A stretch of DNA of 52,227 bases from Bacteroides fragilis. GTDB taxonomy: Bacteria; Bacteroidota; Bacteroidia; Bacteroidales; DTGW01. How positions within the stretch are numbered: position 1 is the stretch's first letter; each line of letters begins with the position of its first letter. The notes below the pieces were generated by a model. That model was not told the DNA's origin. It did no database searches and saw only the letters and a program-made list of their open reading frames with translations. Positions 25,853 to 35,492 of this stretch are shown piece after piece. Location: contig CAMDBI010000026.1 in NCBI GenBank assembly GCA_945889005.1, positions 1-52,227 on the forward strand. Direction: 5' to 3'. The position numbers and the translations under genes were made by a program.

Positions 25853-27256
25853 TTATTGTGCAAAGAACAGGTCGTTGAGTTCGTAGATATCTTCGGTAGT
25901 ATATTCGACTTCGAAATCGAAGAATGAATCTATAGTTTTCAGAACCTCGTCGAACGAAATGTATCCATCGTTATCGGCATCGACAGTTTTAAACTTTTCG
26001 GGTATTTCAACTTGTCCAAGTCTACGGTTGCCACCTGCTCCAAGTTTGTTCATCATTTCCAAAAACATAGGCACCTCTCCCCTAGCCAATCCTTCGAGAT
26101 TTAAATTTTCCCAGACCTTTTCGTCTTGAATTTCGACCCCATCGCGATCGACTATAGCACCTTCCATACTCTTTTGCTTATCCATGTAGTTTGGTATACC
26201 ATCGAAATCGTCGTCGAAAGGGCAACCTACGGTATCGACCTCGGTACCGGCAGGTGTTCTAAGGCATTTATCAAATGCATCTAAAGCTCCATCACCATCT
26301 TCGTCATCGGCCATTATCATGTCAAAATCGGTCATTTCAGCAAACAATTTATTCATTAAAACGGTTTCGTCGTCGGAGAATAAGTCGAAATGCAGTGTGG
26401 CATAAGTATATGTAAAAGCATCGTAGCCGCTGTTTCCTTTAGGAGTGGTATTTTGAGAGATACCATCGATAAAATCGGTAAATGAGTAATGGTACGATGT
26501 TCCCACTCTCATGCGGGTACGCTCAGTAATTTTAAACTCTAAACCAAAATCTAAAGGAATGGCCAACGATCGTTGTGTATAATCGCCCCCATTAAAAGCA
26601 TTTGAGTTTTTAATATCTGTTTCGTAAATGTAATCGCGGTTTATATAATTACCCAGTTTATTTGCACTTTCAGGCACATCGCGAATACTGCCATCGCTCC
26701 AGTAGTTGTAATTGACCCTAATATCTGTACCGCTTGTATTATCGATACGAAACCTGTCTGTTTTTGAACTAAACATCAAAAACTCTGTACCCAGAGAAAC
26801 AAATGGACGAACAAATGATTTTTTTGCGACAAAATGATCGAAATCGTAATGAACATTAAGACCAATGGCGGTTAAATCGGTCAAGAAGTTTATATTTTCC
26901 TCGGGTTTAAGATATGAAACAGTGTTACCTTCAATCTGCCCTAAAGCCAACACATATACATTGGCTCTGGTATGGTGTTCCTGATCTAAAAAGAAGTTAA
27001 TATTCACCTTTCCACAAGGTTTTCCCGAAAGAAACGTAGCATTGGCATTTCTTACATCGCCATAAAAGCCTAAAATACCATAACCAAAGCCGATATGAGG
27101 CATATAGTCGGGATTTGGATTTTCTACTTCTTCTTGTAAGAATTTTTGATTAAAATAATCGTCGCCTTGAGCCAAAACATTGGATACCGTATGTATGGAA
27201 AGCAATAATATGAATAAAATGCTTTTTTTCACTTGTTTATTATTTAACGATACCAT
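25853..27256 (-). CDS. Outer membrane protein with thrombospondin-type repeats and EF-hand
   Basis: A protein of 467 residues. The start gives a signal peptide (KKSILFILLLSIHTVSNVLA). Then come a beta-barrel region of about 280 residues (GFGYGILGFYGDVR, FVRPFVSLGTEFLMF), thrombospondin-type-3 acidic repeats (DDEDGDGALDAFDKC, DDDFDGIPNYMD), and a perfect EF-hand loop DADNDGYISFDE near the C-terminus. These calcium-binding parts suggest Ca-dependent surface stability. The OmpA peptidoglycan domain that often follows such repeats is absent. It overlaps the upstream surface-protein gene by 13 nt. Confidence 0.72.
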   Translation of the reverse strand: MVSLNNKQVKKSILFILLLSIHTVSNVLAQGDDYFNQKFLQEEVENPNPDYMPHIGFGYGILGFYGDVRNANATFLSGKPCGKVNINFFLDQEHHTRANVYVLALGQIEGNTVSYLKPEENINFLTDLTAIGLNVHYDFDHFVAKKSFVRPFVSLGTEFLMFSSKTDRFRIDNTSGTDIRVNYNYWSDGSIRDVPESANKLGNYINRDYIYETDIKNSNAFNGGDYTQRSLAIPLDFGLEFKITERTRMRVGTSYHYSFTDFIDGISQNTTPKGNSGYDAFTYTYATLHFDLFSDDETVLMNKLFAEMTDFDMIMADDEDGDGALDAFDKCLRTPAGTEVDTVGCPFDDDFDGIPNYMDKQKSMEGAIVDRDGVEIQDEKVWENLNLEGLARGEVPMFLEMMNKLGAGGNRRLGQVEIPEKFKTVDADNDGYISFDEVLKTIDSFFDFEVEYTTEDIYELNDLFFAQ

Positions 27257-28602
27257 TTTTGGTTAGAAATCATCAATGCTTCCTGAACTGTTATACGCCG
27301 CCCACTATTATATGCTGCAACAAAAGCATCGCCAACTGGTGTTGTATTCCAAATATGAACGCGATAGTCTCTGGCAAGTTTATAATCGTTGAACGAGCCA
27401 ATTGAATATTTTTTCCATCCTTCGTGTTCTTCTATACGCACTTCGTCCGAAACATTGAGTTTTTTGAAATAGCTTTTTATATTTATTTTATTGTGACCAG
27501 CAGCCAATTGCACCCTGTAATATACACCATCTTCGGGTTCGAGCAAATAACGTTTGTCGATAGACAACTTCATACGTTGCCAAGCATTTTTCTTTTTTGT
27601 TGTTGGTTTTTCAATTTCAGGCTCTGGTTTTTCGGCTGGCACTTCTGCTTCTGCTATCAATAGTTGTTCGCCCAAAGGTTTTGGAGCAAGTATTTGAGCA
27701 ATCAATGCCTTTACCGAATCACCAGTCATCGACGACAATTGAATATCTTTTTCAACTATATCGAGAATTTTTGTTTTTTCGTTGTCGACATACGAAAACT
27801 GACCTTTCAATTGAGGGGCACCAACAACACCAGCATTTGGAACCAATCGATACGAAACAATAAAATAGGCTTCTTGTGGAAGATTCATCCACAAAAACTT
27901 AGCTCTTCCATCTTTAAATGAAAAAATACCTCCTTTAGCATCTATCTTAAGAGCAGTATAACCAGCAGGTATATCTTCTTCAATTTTTGCAAATTTTTCG
28001 GCAGATTCTTTGTTAACTAAAAGATTAACAACAATTCCACCATCGGGATCGCCGCTAATTCTAGGTCGTTCGCGGACACATGCAACCTGCAACTGTCCTC
28101 CACTAGTCAAATCGGGAATTACCTGATCTTTGAAGTCTTTGACATCGACCAGTAAATTTGGATCGATCGTTGGGTTTGGGTTTATTGTAACTATTAAAGG
28201 TTCAGCATCGACCGAGCGGCGTTCGTTGTCCTGAATAAACGAAAATTTACCTCCCAGTTCGAAGCTACCTTTTAATCGTTGATCGCTTTGTATTGTATAG
28301 GTTACCGACACCTGACCCTCTTCGGGCATTTTGAGCCAAATAAGACGAACCTTATTGTCTTTAAAAGTAAAATCGGCGTTGGCACTGCTTACCGATTTGG
28401 CTTTCAAACCGGCAGGCAATTCTTGCATAAGTCGCGAAAAACTTTCGAGATTTCCTTTGTTGAGTGTAACTGTTACCTGAAATTCATCACCTCCGGTAAC
28501 CATAGTAGGTGCCGAAACACTTATTCCTATATCATCCGCAAAGAATAAGTTGACCAGCATTACACTGAAAAAATTAAATACTAAGAATACCCATTTAATC
28601 AT
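27244..28602 (-). CDS. Surface protein with two Ig-like repeats and a SPOR-like C-terminus
   Basis: A protein of 452 residues with a signal peptide. Two homologous domains of about 115 residues can be aligned by FKDNKVRLIWLKMPEEGQVS in the first and FKDGRAKFLWMNLPQEAYFI in the second. A Lys/Pro/Glu-rich linker follows, then a SPOR-like domain (YYRVQLAAGHNKINIKSYF to YKLARDYRVHIW), expected to bind peptidoglycan in the periplasm. It is coupled by overlap to the barrel protein at 25853. The two may form an envelope complex. The role is unknown. Confidence 0.65.
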   Translation of the reverse strand: MIKWVFLVFNFFSVMLVNLFFADDIGISVSAPTMVTGGDEFQVTVTLNKGNLESFSRLMQELPAGLKAKSVSSANADFTFKDNKVRLIWLKMPEEGQVSVTYTIQSDQRLKGSFELGGKFSFIQDNERRSVDAEPLIVTINPNPTIDPNLLVDVKDFKDQVIPDLTSGGQLQVACVRERPRISGDPDGGIVVNLLVNKESAEKFAKIEEDIPAGYTALKIDAKGGIFSFKDGRAKFLWMNLPQEAYFIVSYRLVPNAGVVGAPQLKGQFSYVDNEKTKILDIVEKDIQLSSMTGDSVKALIAQILAPKPLGEQLLIAEAEVPAEKPEPEIEKPTTKKKNAWQRMKLSIDKRYLLEPEDGVYYRVQLAAGHNKINIKSYFKKLNVSDEVRIEEHEGWKKYSIGSFNDYKLARDYRVHIWNTTPVGDAFVAAYNSGRRITVQEALMISNQKWYR

Positions 28603-28729
28603 AGGTTGGTAGTTGTTTTACTATCATACTGCAATTATAAGCAATTTATTAGCAAATATAATCATATAATAGTCAATATTTAGCAGTAAAACCCCAATAT
28701 AAGTTATCAACAACCCGATTGTTAATAAC

Positions 28730-29440
28730 TTAGAAGTTTGGACTCAACATATACTTAGAATAGAACGAATCTATAATGTTTACAACCTCTTCGGATGTAT
28801 CCACTACATGAAAAAGCTCCAAATCTTCGGGACTAATATTTTTCTGATCATTAAGCATCACTTCCTTAATCCACTTAACCAATCCATCCCAATATGAATG
28901 CCCAACGAGGACAATTGGAAATTTGCCAATTTTTTCGGTTTGAATCAAGGTCATAGCTTCGAACAATTCGTCGAGTGTACCAAAACCACCAGGCATTATC
29001 ACAAAACCCTGAGCATATTTGACAAACATAACCTTGCGCACAAAAAAATGATCGAAGGTAATAAGCTTATCTGCATCGATAAACATATTAGGATCTTGTT
29101 CGAAAGGTAAATGTATATTGACTCCCACAGATGTGCCATTGCCTTTTTTGGCACCCAAATTGCCGGCTTCCATAATACCCGGCCCACCTCCTGTTATAAT
29201 ACCATATCCCCTCTTGGTAAGCTTAAATGCAATGTCTTCGGCCAATTTAAAATAAGCATTCTCGGGAGTTGTACGTGCCGATCCAAAAATCGAAACGCAG
29301 GGTCCAATTCTTCCCAACTTTTCAAAACCTTCTACAAACTCCGACATTATTTTAAATATACGCCACGAATCAGAAATCTGCTTCTCCGACCATGTTTTTT
29401 TCTTAAATGCATCTTGAATCTTTTCTTCACTACTCGACAT
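28730..29440 (-). CDS. LOG family (TIGR00730) Rossmann-fold hydrolase
   Basis: A protein of 236 residues with the LOG signature: FGSARTTPENAYF near residue 52, GIITGGGPGIMEAGN near 85-99 and MPGGFGTLDELFEAMT near 149-164 (PGGxGTxxE). The family hydrolyses cytokinin-like or other nucleoside 5'-monophosphates to base plus ribose-5-phosphate. The N-terminal 40-residue extension is common in Bacteroidota. It is apparently monocistronic. Confidence 0.87.
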   Translation of the reverse strand: MSSSEEKIQDAFKKKTWSEKQISDSWRIFKIMSEFVEGFEKLGRIGPCVSIFGSARTTPENAYFKLAEDIAFKLTKRGYGIITGGGPGIMEAGNLGAKKGNGTSVGVNIHLPFEQDPNMFIDADKLITFDHFFVRKVMFVKYAQGFVIMPGGFGTLDELFEAMTLIQTEKIGKFPIVLVGHSYWDGLVKWIKEVMLNDQKNISPEDLELFHVVDTSEEVVNIIDSFYSKYMLSPNF

Positions 29441-29567
29441 ATTCTGAAAGTTTTATTTTTATTTAAATCTTATTTACGAATATAAATAAAAAATAATTTA
29501 AATTATAAAAACAGGCAATATATCGCAGGGCAAACGCATTATTATTTAGTAAATATAACAACCCCAA

Positions 29568-29582
29568 CCCCTTGAAAAGGGG
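29568..29582. repeat. CCCCTT-GAA-AAGGGG hairpin, AACCCCAACCCC family
   Basis: A 6-bp perfect stem with a 3-nt loop preceded by AACCCCAA. The same text recurs at 36731-36754. It lies in the 260-nt gap between uvrA and the LOG gene, which otherwise shows no gene. Confidence 0.6.
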
Positions 29583-29700
29583 CAATAACAGAGTAATGCT
29601 TTTTATTTTAATACATTTGCCCTGATTATGTAGTTTCTCAAAACTTCAATCAGAGTGGGTTTGACAAATATATTTGGGCAGGAAGTGTATAGCAATAAAC

Positions 29701-32574
29701 CTATACACTTCTTTTAAGCTCTGCACGAAGGAATTCGGCAGTATAACCTTTTTTGTTTTTTGCAATTTGTTCGGGTGTGCCAGTACAAAGTATTTCTCCT
29801 CCTTTTGCCCCACCTTCGAGACCTAGATCGACAATATGATCTGCAACCTTTATCATGTCGAGATTATGCTCGATTACTACAACTGTATTGCCTTTATCTA
29901 CAAGCTTATTTAGAACACCGATAAGTACATTAACATCTTCAAAATGAAGGCCTGTAGTTGGCTCATCGAGAATGTAGATAGTCTTCCCGGTGTCTTTCTT
30001 TGCTAACTCAGAAGCCAATTTCACCCTTTGACTTTCGCCTCCCGACAATGTGGTGGATGGTTGCCCAAGGGTTATATATCCCAAACCTACTTGTTTGAGG
30101 GTTTCTATTTTTCGATGAATGGGAGGTATATTACTAAAAAACTCAGTTGCTTGATTAATAGTCATATCCAACACATCACAAATTGATTTTCCTTTATAAT
30201 GTACTTCTAAAGTCTCAAGATTGTAGCGCTTCCCGTTGCATTCTTTGCAAACAACAAAGACATCGGGCAAATAATTCATTTCAATAGTTTGAAGTCCGGC
30301 TCCTTTGCAGGTTTCGCAGCGTCCACCTTTTACATTAAACGAAAAGCGACCGGCACCAAATGCTCTAATTTTTGCATCGGGTGTTTGCTCAAACAACTTT
30401 CGTATATCCGAGAAAACCCCAGTGTAGGTGGCTGGATTGGATCTTGGAGTTCGCCCCAAAGGCGACTGATCGACCTCAATAACCTTATCGAGATGCTCAA
30501 GACCCGATATTGACTTGTACTTTAGTGGTTCGGCAAGCGATTTGTAGAAATGTCGGCTCAATATGGGATACAATGTTTCGTTGATAAGGCTCGACTTACC
30601 GCTTCCCGATACTCCGGTAATGCAAACCATTGTACCAAGTGGGATCGATAAAGAAACATTTTTAAGATTATTGCCCTGAGCGCCTGTTAGGATAAGATGC
30701 TTCCCATTTCCCTCACGACGCTTGTCGGGAGTTTGAATGGCTTTTTCGCCCTTCATATATAAAGCTGTAAGCGAGCATTCTTTAAGTATGTCCTGTGGTA
30801 TTCCGGCAGCAACAACCTGTCCGCCTTTGCGACCAGCATAAGGCCCAATATCTAGGACATAGTCGGCTGCTTCAATCATTTCGCGGTCGTGTTCAACAAC
30901 GATAACCGAATTGCCCGAGTCGCGAAGCTTCTTGAGCGAATCTATGAGTTTCACATTGTCGCGTTGGTGCAAACCTATACTAGGCTCGTCGAGTATATAA
31001 AGCACGTTGACCAATTGTGAACCTATTTGAGTAGCCAAACGTATTCGTTGACTTTCGCCCCCCGAAAGGCTTGCAGATGGACGGTTTAGCGATAAGTAAT
31101 TGAGCCCGACATTGAGCAGAAAACCTAAGCGAGAACGAATCTCTTTCAATATCTCGTGAGCTATGGCTTTTTGCTTATCGCTCATGTGAGACTCAATGTT
31201 TTCGAGCCAAAGAGCCAATTCGCCAATATCCATTGCCGACAATTGGGCTATATTCTTGTCGTGCACTTTGAAATATCTCGATTCATTTCTTAACCTTTCG
31301 CCTCCACAATCGGGACAAGTAATTTCCTTGAAATAATGATTGCCATCTTTTTTGGTGTCGCTATCGTCTTTCTCGGCTTGTTGGTTAAGGTAGCTGATAA
31401 TACCGTCGAAACTAAGAAAATAATTGGTGCCTGTTGGAGATATATTTCCCGGTAAGCGAAACGATTCGTCGGAGCCATACAAGATAACATTCATAGCATC
31501 TTCGGGAACATCCTCGATCGGATCGTTCAGTGTAAAGCCATATTTGATGGCAATTGCTTCGAGCTGCCAGAAAATAAGCGAACTACGAAATGCTCCCAAT
31601 GGAACAATAGCGCCTTTCTTAATAGATAGTTTTTGATTGGGGATAAGTCGATTGATATCAACCTCTCCTATTTTGCCAAGCCCATTGCACTTGTGGCAAG
31701 CTCCTTGTGGCGAATTGAACGAAAAGGAATGAGGAGCTGGTTCGTCGTACGACAAACCCGACGTAGGACACATAAGGCTTTTGCTAAAAAAGCGAACAGT
31801 CTCATTGTCTTTGTCGAGAATCATTACAATACCTTTACCTTGTTTCATGGCCGTTTGCAACGACTCCTTCAAGCGCTTAGTATCAGAAGCTGATACAACA
31901 AGTTTATCAATTACAACTTCGACATGATGCACCTTATATCGGTCGAGCTTCATACCATGCTTGATTTCTCTGAGCTCGCCATCGACCCGAACATTGATAA
32001 AGCCTTTTTTGGCTATTTGCTCGAACAATTCCTTGTAATGACCTTTACGCCCACGAACCGATGGAGCAAGTAAAAGTATTTTTTTTTCAGAATATTGCTC
32101 GAGTATTATATTTACAATTTGATCTTCGGTATAGCGCACCATTGGCTCACCAGTCTCATAAGAATACGCAATAGAAGCCCTAGCATAAAGCAAACGCAAA
32201 AAATCGTATATTTCAGTGATGGTTCCGACAGTCGAACGAGGATTTTTGTTGGTCGTCTTTTGTTCGATAGAGATTACAGGACTAAGTCCGGTTATTTTAT
32301 CGACATCGGGTCGTTCCATACCACCCAAGAACTGACGAGCGTATGCCGACATGGTTTCCATATATCGTCGTTGACCTTCGGCATATATTGTATCGAAAGC
32401 TAAAGACGACTTTCCACTCCCACTTAAGCCCGTAATTACAACCAGTGCATTGCGGGGAATCGAAACATCAATATTTTTAAGGTTATGTACCCGGGCACCA
32501 TAAACATTAATAAAATTGGGATCTTCGGAATATCTATCAATTTGGGGCACTTCTATTTCGTCAGTTTTCTTCAT
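29701..32574 (-). CDS. uvrA: Excinuclease ABC subunit UvrA
   Basis: A protein of 957 residues, the usual UvrA size. It has two ABC-type ATPase modules with Walker [21 protein letters not shown] near the N-terminus and [15 protein letters not shown] mid-protein, zinc-finger CxxC pairs (CHKCNG, CETCKG) and signature [18 protein letters not shown]. UvrA recognises DNA lesions for nucleotide-excision repair. The frame is open to 32748, but those 58 residues lie in another gene and carry no UvrA homology, so MKKTDEIEV at 32574 is the start. It overlaps the lytic transglycosylase gene by 14 nt. Confidence 0.93.
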   Translation of the reverse strand: MKKTDEIEVPQIDRYSEDPNFINVYGARVHNLKNIDVSIPRNALVVITGLSGSGKSSLAFDTIYAEGQRRYMETMSAYARQFLGGMERPDVDKITGLSPVISIEQKTTNKNPRSTVGTITEIYDFLRLLYARASIAYSYETGEPMVRYTEDQIVNIILEQYSEKKILLLAPSVRGRKGHYKELFEQIAKKGFINVRVDGELREIKHGMKLDRYKVHHVEVVIDKLVVSASDTKRLKESLQTAMKQGKGIVMILDKDNETVRFFSKSLMCPTSGLSYDEPAPHSFSFNSPQGACHKCNGLGKIGEVDINRLIPNQKLSIKKGAIVPLGAFRSSLIFWQLEAIAIKYGFTLNDPIEDVPEDAMNVILYGSDESFRLPGNISPTGTNYFLSFDGIISYLNQQAEKDDSDTKKDGNHYFKEITCPDCGGERLRNESRYFKVHDKNIAQLSAMDIGELALWLENIESHMSDKQKAIAHEILKEIRSRLGFLLNVGLNYLSLNRPSASLSGGESQRIRLATQIGSQLVNVLYILDEPSIGLHQRDNVKLIDSLKKLRDSGNSVIVVEHDREMIEAADYVLDIGPYAGRKGGQVVAAGIPQDILKECSLTALYMKGEKAIQTPDKRREGNGKHLILTGAQGNNLKNVSLSIPLGTMVCITGVSGSGKSSLINETLYPILSRHFYKSLAEPLKYKSISGLEHLDKVIEVDQSPLGRTPRSNPATYTGVFSDIRKLFEQTPDAKIRAFGAGRFSFNVKGGRCETCKGAGLQTIEMNYLPDVFVVCKECNGKRYNLETLEVHYKGKSICDVLDMTINQATEFFSNIPPIHRKIETLKQVGLGYITLGQPSTTLSGGESQRVKLASELAKKDTGKTIYILDEPTTGLHFEDVNVLIGVLNKLVDKGNTVVVIEHNLDMIKVADHIVDLGLEGGAKGGEILCTGTPEQIAKNKKGYTAEFLRAELKRSV

Positions 32575-33523
32575 TGTATATTTGACTCCTCTGCGATGCT
32601 TTGTTTTCGTTGTACAACAAACTACGCATATTTTTAGATGGTATTTTGAGAGAATATTTTTTATTACCATTGGTATTGAGCACATTGTCACGCAACCAAG
32701 GATTGAGCAGCTTAAGCAACTTATAATTAGTGCCCTGTGAATTAGCAAAACCTGCCAGGTCGTTTATAGTTGTATCAACTAAAACTTCAGAATAATCGAA
32801 TGGCGGATACAATTCGTCTTTTTTTACAACAAAGCCATATTTCTCGGGACTTTCTATGATTAATTTTATTGCCAAAATTCTATATACGTATCGAGCCGTT
32901 TCTTCGGTGAGCAACAAATTGAAGTAGTTTATTTCTTTCTGACGTTCAACATATTTCATCAAGCCATTAGGCCCACAATTGTATGCAGCTGCAGCCATTG
33001 GCCAATTTCCATATTTATCATATAGTTTATTGAGATAAACACAAGCAGCTTTGGTCGATTTTTCGAGATGAAAACGTTCGTCGACCTTATCGTTTACCTC
33101 AAGACCAAGTTCAATGGCTGTTGGCTTGAGAAATTGCCAAAAACCTGCTGCATCAGAAGGTGAGACCACATTTGCCAAGCCACTTTCGGCAACAGCCAAA
33201 TATTTAAAATCGTCGGGAATATTATTTTCTTGTAAAATCTTTTCAATTGTTGGAAAAAACCTTGCTGCACGTTTAATATAAAAAATCGATTGCGACTGAA
33301 AATAGGTATTTACATGTATTTCGCGATCGAGGCTTTCGTAAACATCGAAATATTCGAGAGGCACCTTTTCTCCTGCAAAATACAATTCACTTGGTAAGGA
33401 AATGGTGAATTTTAAATAATTTTCGGCATGTGACTCCGTTGTATCATTGACCGAACTTCGGGAAAAAGCTATAAAAATTATTACAAATCCTGCAATAGCT
33501 AACAACACCCATATCTTTCTCAT
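32561..33523 (-). CDS. Membrane-anchored lytic transglycosylase (MltD-like, GH23)
   Basis: A protein of 320 residues from ATG 33523, which has a GGAGG motif 6 nt upstream (33530-33534), unusual in this phylum. An ATG 3 nt earlier is equally in frame. An N-terminal transmembrane or signal helix precedes the GH23 domain: LAVAESGLANVVSPSDAAGF (catalytic Glu), FWQFLKPTAIELGL and AAAAYNCGPNGL. The C-terminal part resembles a LysM tail (LLKLLNPWLRDNVL). It cleaves peptidoglycan glycan strands. It is the upstream partner of uvrA. Confidence 0.85.
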   Translation of the reverse strand: MRKIWVLLAIAGFVIIFIAFSRSSVNDTTESHAENYLKFTISLPSELYFAGEKVPLEYFDVYESLDREIHVNTYFQSQSIFYIKRAARFFPTIEKILQENNIPDDFKYLAVAESGLANVVSPSDAAGFWQFLKPTAIELGLEVNDKVDERFHLEKSTKAACVYLNKLYDKYGNWPMAAAAYNCGPNGLMKYVERQKEINYFNLLLTEETARYVYRILAIKLIIESPEKYGFVVKKDELYPPFDYSEVLVDTTINDLAGFANSQGTNYKLLKLLNPWLRDNVLNTNGNKKYSLKIPSKNMRSLLYNENKASQRSQIYNEEN

Positions 33524-33703
33524 CATGTACCTCCATCGTATTTTGATCTGCAAAATTAGGAAAATAGCCGAACTTATGAATAAAAAAGATTTTAACAGTA
33601 CAAAAAACTAAAAGTTTTGAAAATTAAAAATCTTGAAAACTTGTCTTCAGTTATAATTAATTTGCTTTTATAACCGATTCGTAGTATTTTTGATAAAAAA
33701 AAC

Positions 33704-33934
33704 ATGGATTGGTCTTTACATATTGAATCTAAACCCGAAGTTTTGTTTGGCAAACCAGCTATTAAAAACACTCGTATCCCTGTTGATTTAATTCTTGAGA
33801 AACTTGCATTTGGAGATACTATTGAAAGCTTAACAGAAGCTTACCCCAACCTAACAAGGCTCGATATTACTGCTTGTCTTTTATTTGCAGCAGATTCAAT
33901 TAAAAATGAAGTAGTTTACTCCAAAGCATCATAA
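33704..33934 (+). CDS. DUF433-family antitoxin
   Basis: Seventy-six residues of the DUF433 fold with the family motif GKPAIKNTRIPVDLILEKLA, then LTEAYPNLTRLDITACLLFA. Members are antitoxins paired with DUF5615 PIN-like toxins. The partner is only a stub 1 nt downstream, so this is an orphan antitoxin. The frame is complete. Confidence 0.8.
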   Translation: MDWSLHIESKPEVLFGKPAIKNTRIPVDLILEKLAFGDTIESLTEAYPNLTRLDITACLLFAADSIKNEVVYSKAS

Positions 33935-33935
33935 A

Positions 33936-33995
33936 ATGTTTTTATTGGTTGCAGACGAAAGTGTTGATTTTGGAATTGTTAGAAACCCCAAAAAT
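33936..33995 (+). pseudogene. Truncated DUF5615-type PIN-like toxin
   Basis: MFLLVADESVDFGIVRN matches the N-terminus of DUF5615 toxins (ADExVD holds a catalytic Asp). After about 17 residues homology ends and the frame runs into a terminator hairpin of the CACAGAG family. The toxin body is gone, so the antitoxin remains without its target. Confidence 0.65.
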
Positions 33996-34001
33996 AAAAA
34001 A

Positions 34002-34028
34002 GGCACAAAGAAAAAAACTCTCTGTGCC
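34002..34028 (-). terminator. lpdA terminator (CACAGAG/CTCTGTG family)
   Basis: GGCACAAAGA pairs with TCTCTGTGCC across one mismatch. On the minus strand the hairpin is followed by TTTTTTATTTTT, 25 nt after the lpdA stop codon. Confidence 0.75.
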
Positions 34029-34053
34029 TCTATGACTCAGTGTTCTTTAAATA

Positions 34054-35451
34054 TTACAAATGTATTACCTCTCCATAAGCCGCTGCTGCTGCTTCCATTA
34101 CTGCTTCGTTCATGGTTGGATGTGGGTGAATGGTCTTTATGAGTTCGTGACCAGTAGCTTCGAGACCACGAGCCAGAACAAGTTCCGAAATCATTTCGGT
34201 TACATTGGCACCTATTAGATGTGCGCCAAGCAATTCGCCATATTTGGCATCGAATATAAGTTTTACAAAACCATCTTTTGCACCCGAAGCACTGGCTTTG
34301 CCCGATGCCATATAAGGAAATTTACCAATTTTCACCTCATAGCCTTTTTCTTTTGCAGCTTTTTCGGTCAAGCCAACCGACGAAATTTCGGGTACTGTAT
34401 ATACACAACCTGGTATGTTGTCGTAGTTGATAGGATGCGGGTTTAGTCCTGCTATTTTCTCGACACAAGCAATACCTTCGGCCGATGCCACATGCGCCAA
34501 TGCCGGACCATGAACGATATCGCCAATGGCATATATCCCAGCTATATTTGTTCTATAAAAATCGTCAACTTTTATTTTTCCTTTTTCTAAAACTACACCC
34601 AATTGCTCCAAACCAAGGTTCTCGGTATTGGGGGTTATACCAACTGCCGAAAGCACTATTTCGCTTTCAACTTTTTCTTCACCAGCTGGTGTTTTGATAG
34701 TAACCTTGCACGAATCACCAACTACTTCAACCTTTTCAACACTTGAAGAAGTAAGCACCTTCATTCCTATTTTTTTAAACGATCTCTCGAGTTGCTTCGA
34801 AACATCTTCATCTTCAATAGGCACAATATTGGGCAAAAACTCAACGAGTGTAACTTGTGTTCCCATGGTTTGGTAGAAATAGGCAAATTCGCTACCTATA
34901 GCACCAGAGCCAACAACCACCATTGATTTTGGAAGTGTAGGCAATGTCAAAGCTTGTCTGTATCCAATAATTTTTTTTCCATCTTGTTTTAAGTTTGGCA
35001 ACTCGCGCGATCGAGCTCCTGTGGCTAATATTATATGTTTGGAGGTCACTTCAGATGTTTTACCCTCGGCATCGCTTACTATTACGGTCGAAGCATTTTT
35101 GAGCTTAGCTGTACCTTTAACAATTTCAATTTTGTTTTTCTTGAACAGAAATTGAATACCCTTACTCATCCCTTCGGCAACGTTGCGGCTTCGGTTTACA
35201 ACTTTCGAAAAGTCGAAACCTGCTTGCCCGTCGATTGACAAACCATAATCCTCGGCATGTTTGAGATATTCGTATACTTGAGCACTTTTAAGCAACGATT
35301 TTGTAGGGATACAACCCCAATTTAAACAAATGCCACCCAATTCGCTTCGTTCGACAACGGCTGTTTTCAAACCCAATTGCGAAGCCCTAATGGCTGCTAC
35401 GTAGCCTCCAGGGCCACTTCCTATAACTAAAATATCGTAATTCATTTTCAA
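34054..35451 (-). CDS. lpdA: Dihydrolipoyl dehydrogenase
   Basis: A protein of 465 residues. The FAD-binding motif GSGPGGYVAAIRASQLG is near residue 11, the redox-active disulfide is in GGICLNWGCIPTKSLL (about 39-54), the NAD-binding motif is VVGSGAIGSEFAYFYQTMG (about 177-195), and the C-terminal TIHPHPTMNEAVMEA carries the catalytic His-Glu pair. It is the E3 component of 2-oxoacid dehydrogenases and the glycine cleavage system. The E1/E2 genes are not nearby. Confidence 0.95.
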   Translation of the reverse strand: MKMNYDILVIGSGPGGYVAAIRASQLGLKTAVVERSELGGICLNWGCIPTKSLLKSAQVYEYLKHAEDYGLSIDGQAGFDFSKVVNRSRNVAEGMSKGIQFLFKKNKIEIVKGTAKLKNASTVIVSDAEGKTSEVTSKHIILATGARSRELPNLKQDGKKIIGYRQALTLPTLPKSMVVVGSGAIGSEFAYFYQTMGTQVTLVEFLPNIVPIEDEDVSKQLERSFKKIGMKVLTSSSVEKVEVVGDSCKVTIKTPAGEEKVESEIVLSAVGITPNTENLGLEQLGVVLEKGKIKVDDFYRTNIAGIYAIGDIVHGPALAHVASAEGIACVEKIAGLNPHPINYDNIPGCVYTVPEISSVGLTEKAAKEKGYEVKIGKFPYMASGKASASGAKDGFVKLIFDAKYGELLGAHLIGANVTEMISELVLARGLEATGHELIKTIHPHPTMNEAVMEAAAAAYGEVIHL

Positions 35452-35492
35452 ATTTTTTTGATGTAATTAACAAGCCAATTCAAATATTGTTT

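Noticed and set aside
32575-32748. 58-residue N-terminal extension of uvrA
   Set aside because: It lies inside the transglycosylase gene in another frame and has no UvrA-like sequence. MKKTDEIEV is a clear start.
33936-34142. 68-residue ORF downstream of the DUF433 gene as an intact gene
   Set aside because: Only the first ~17 residues resemble a toxin. The rest is translated terminator and the antisense of lpdA.
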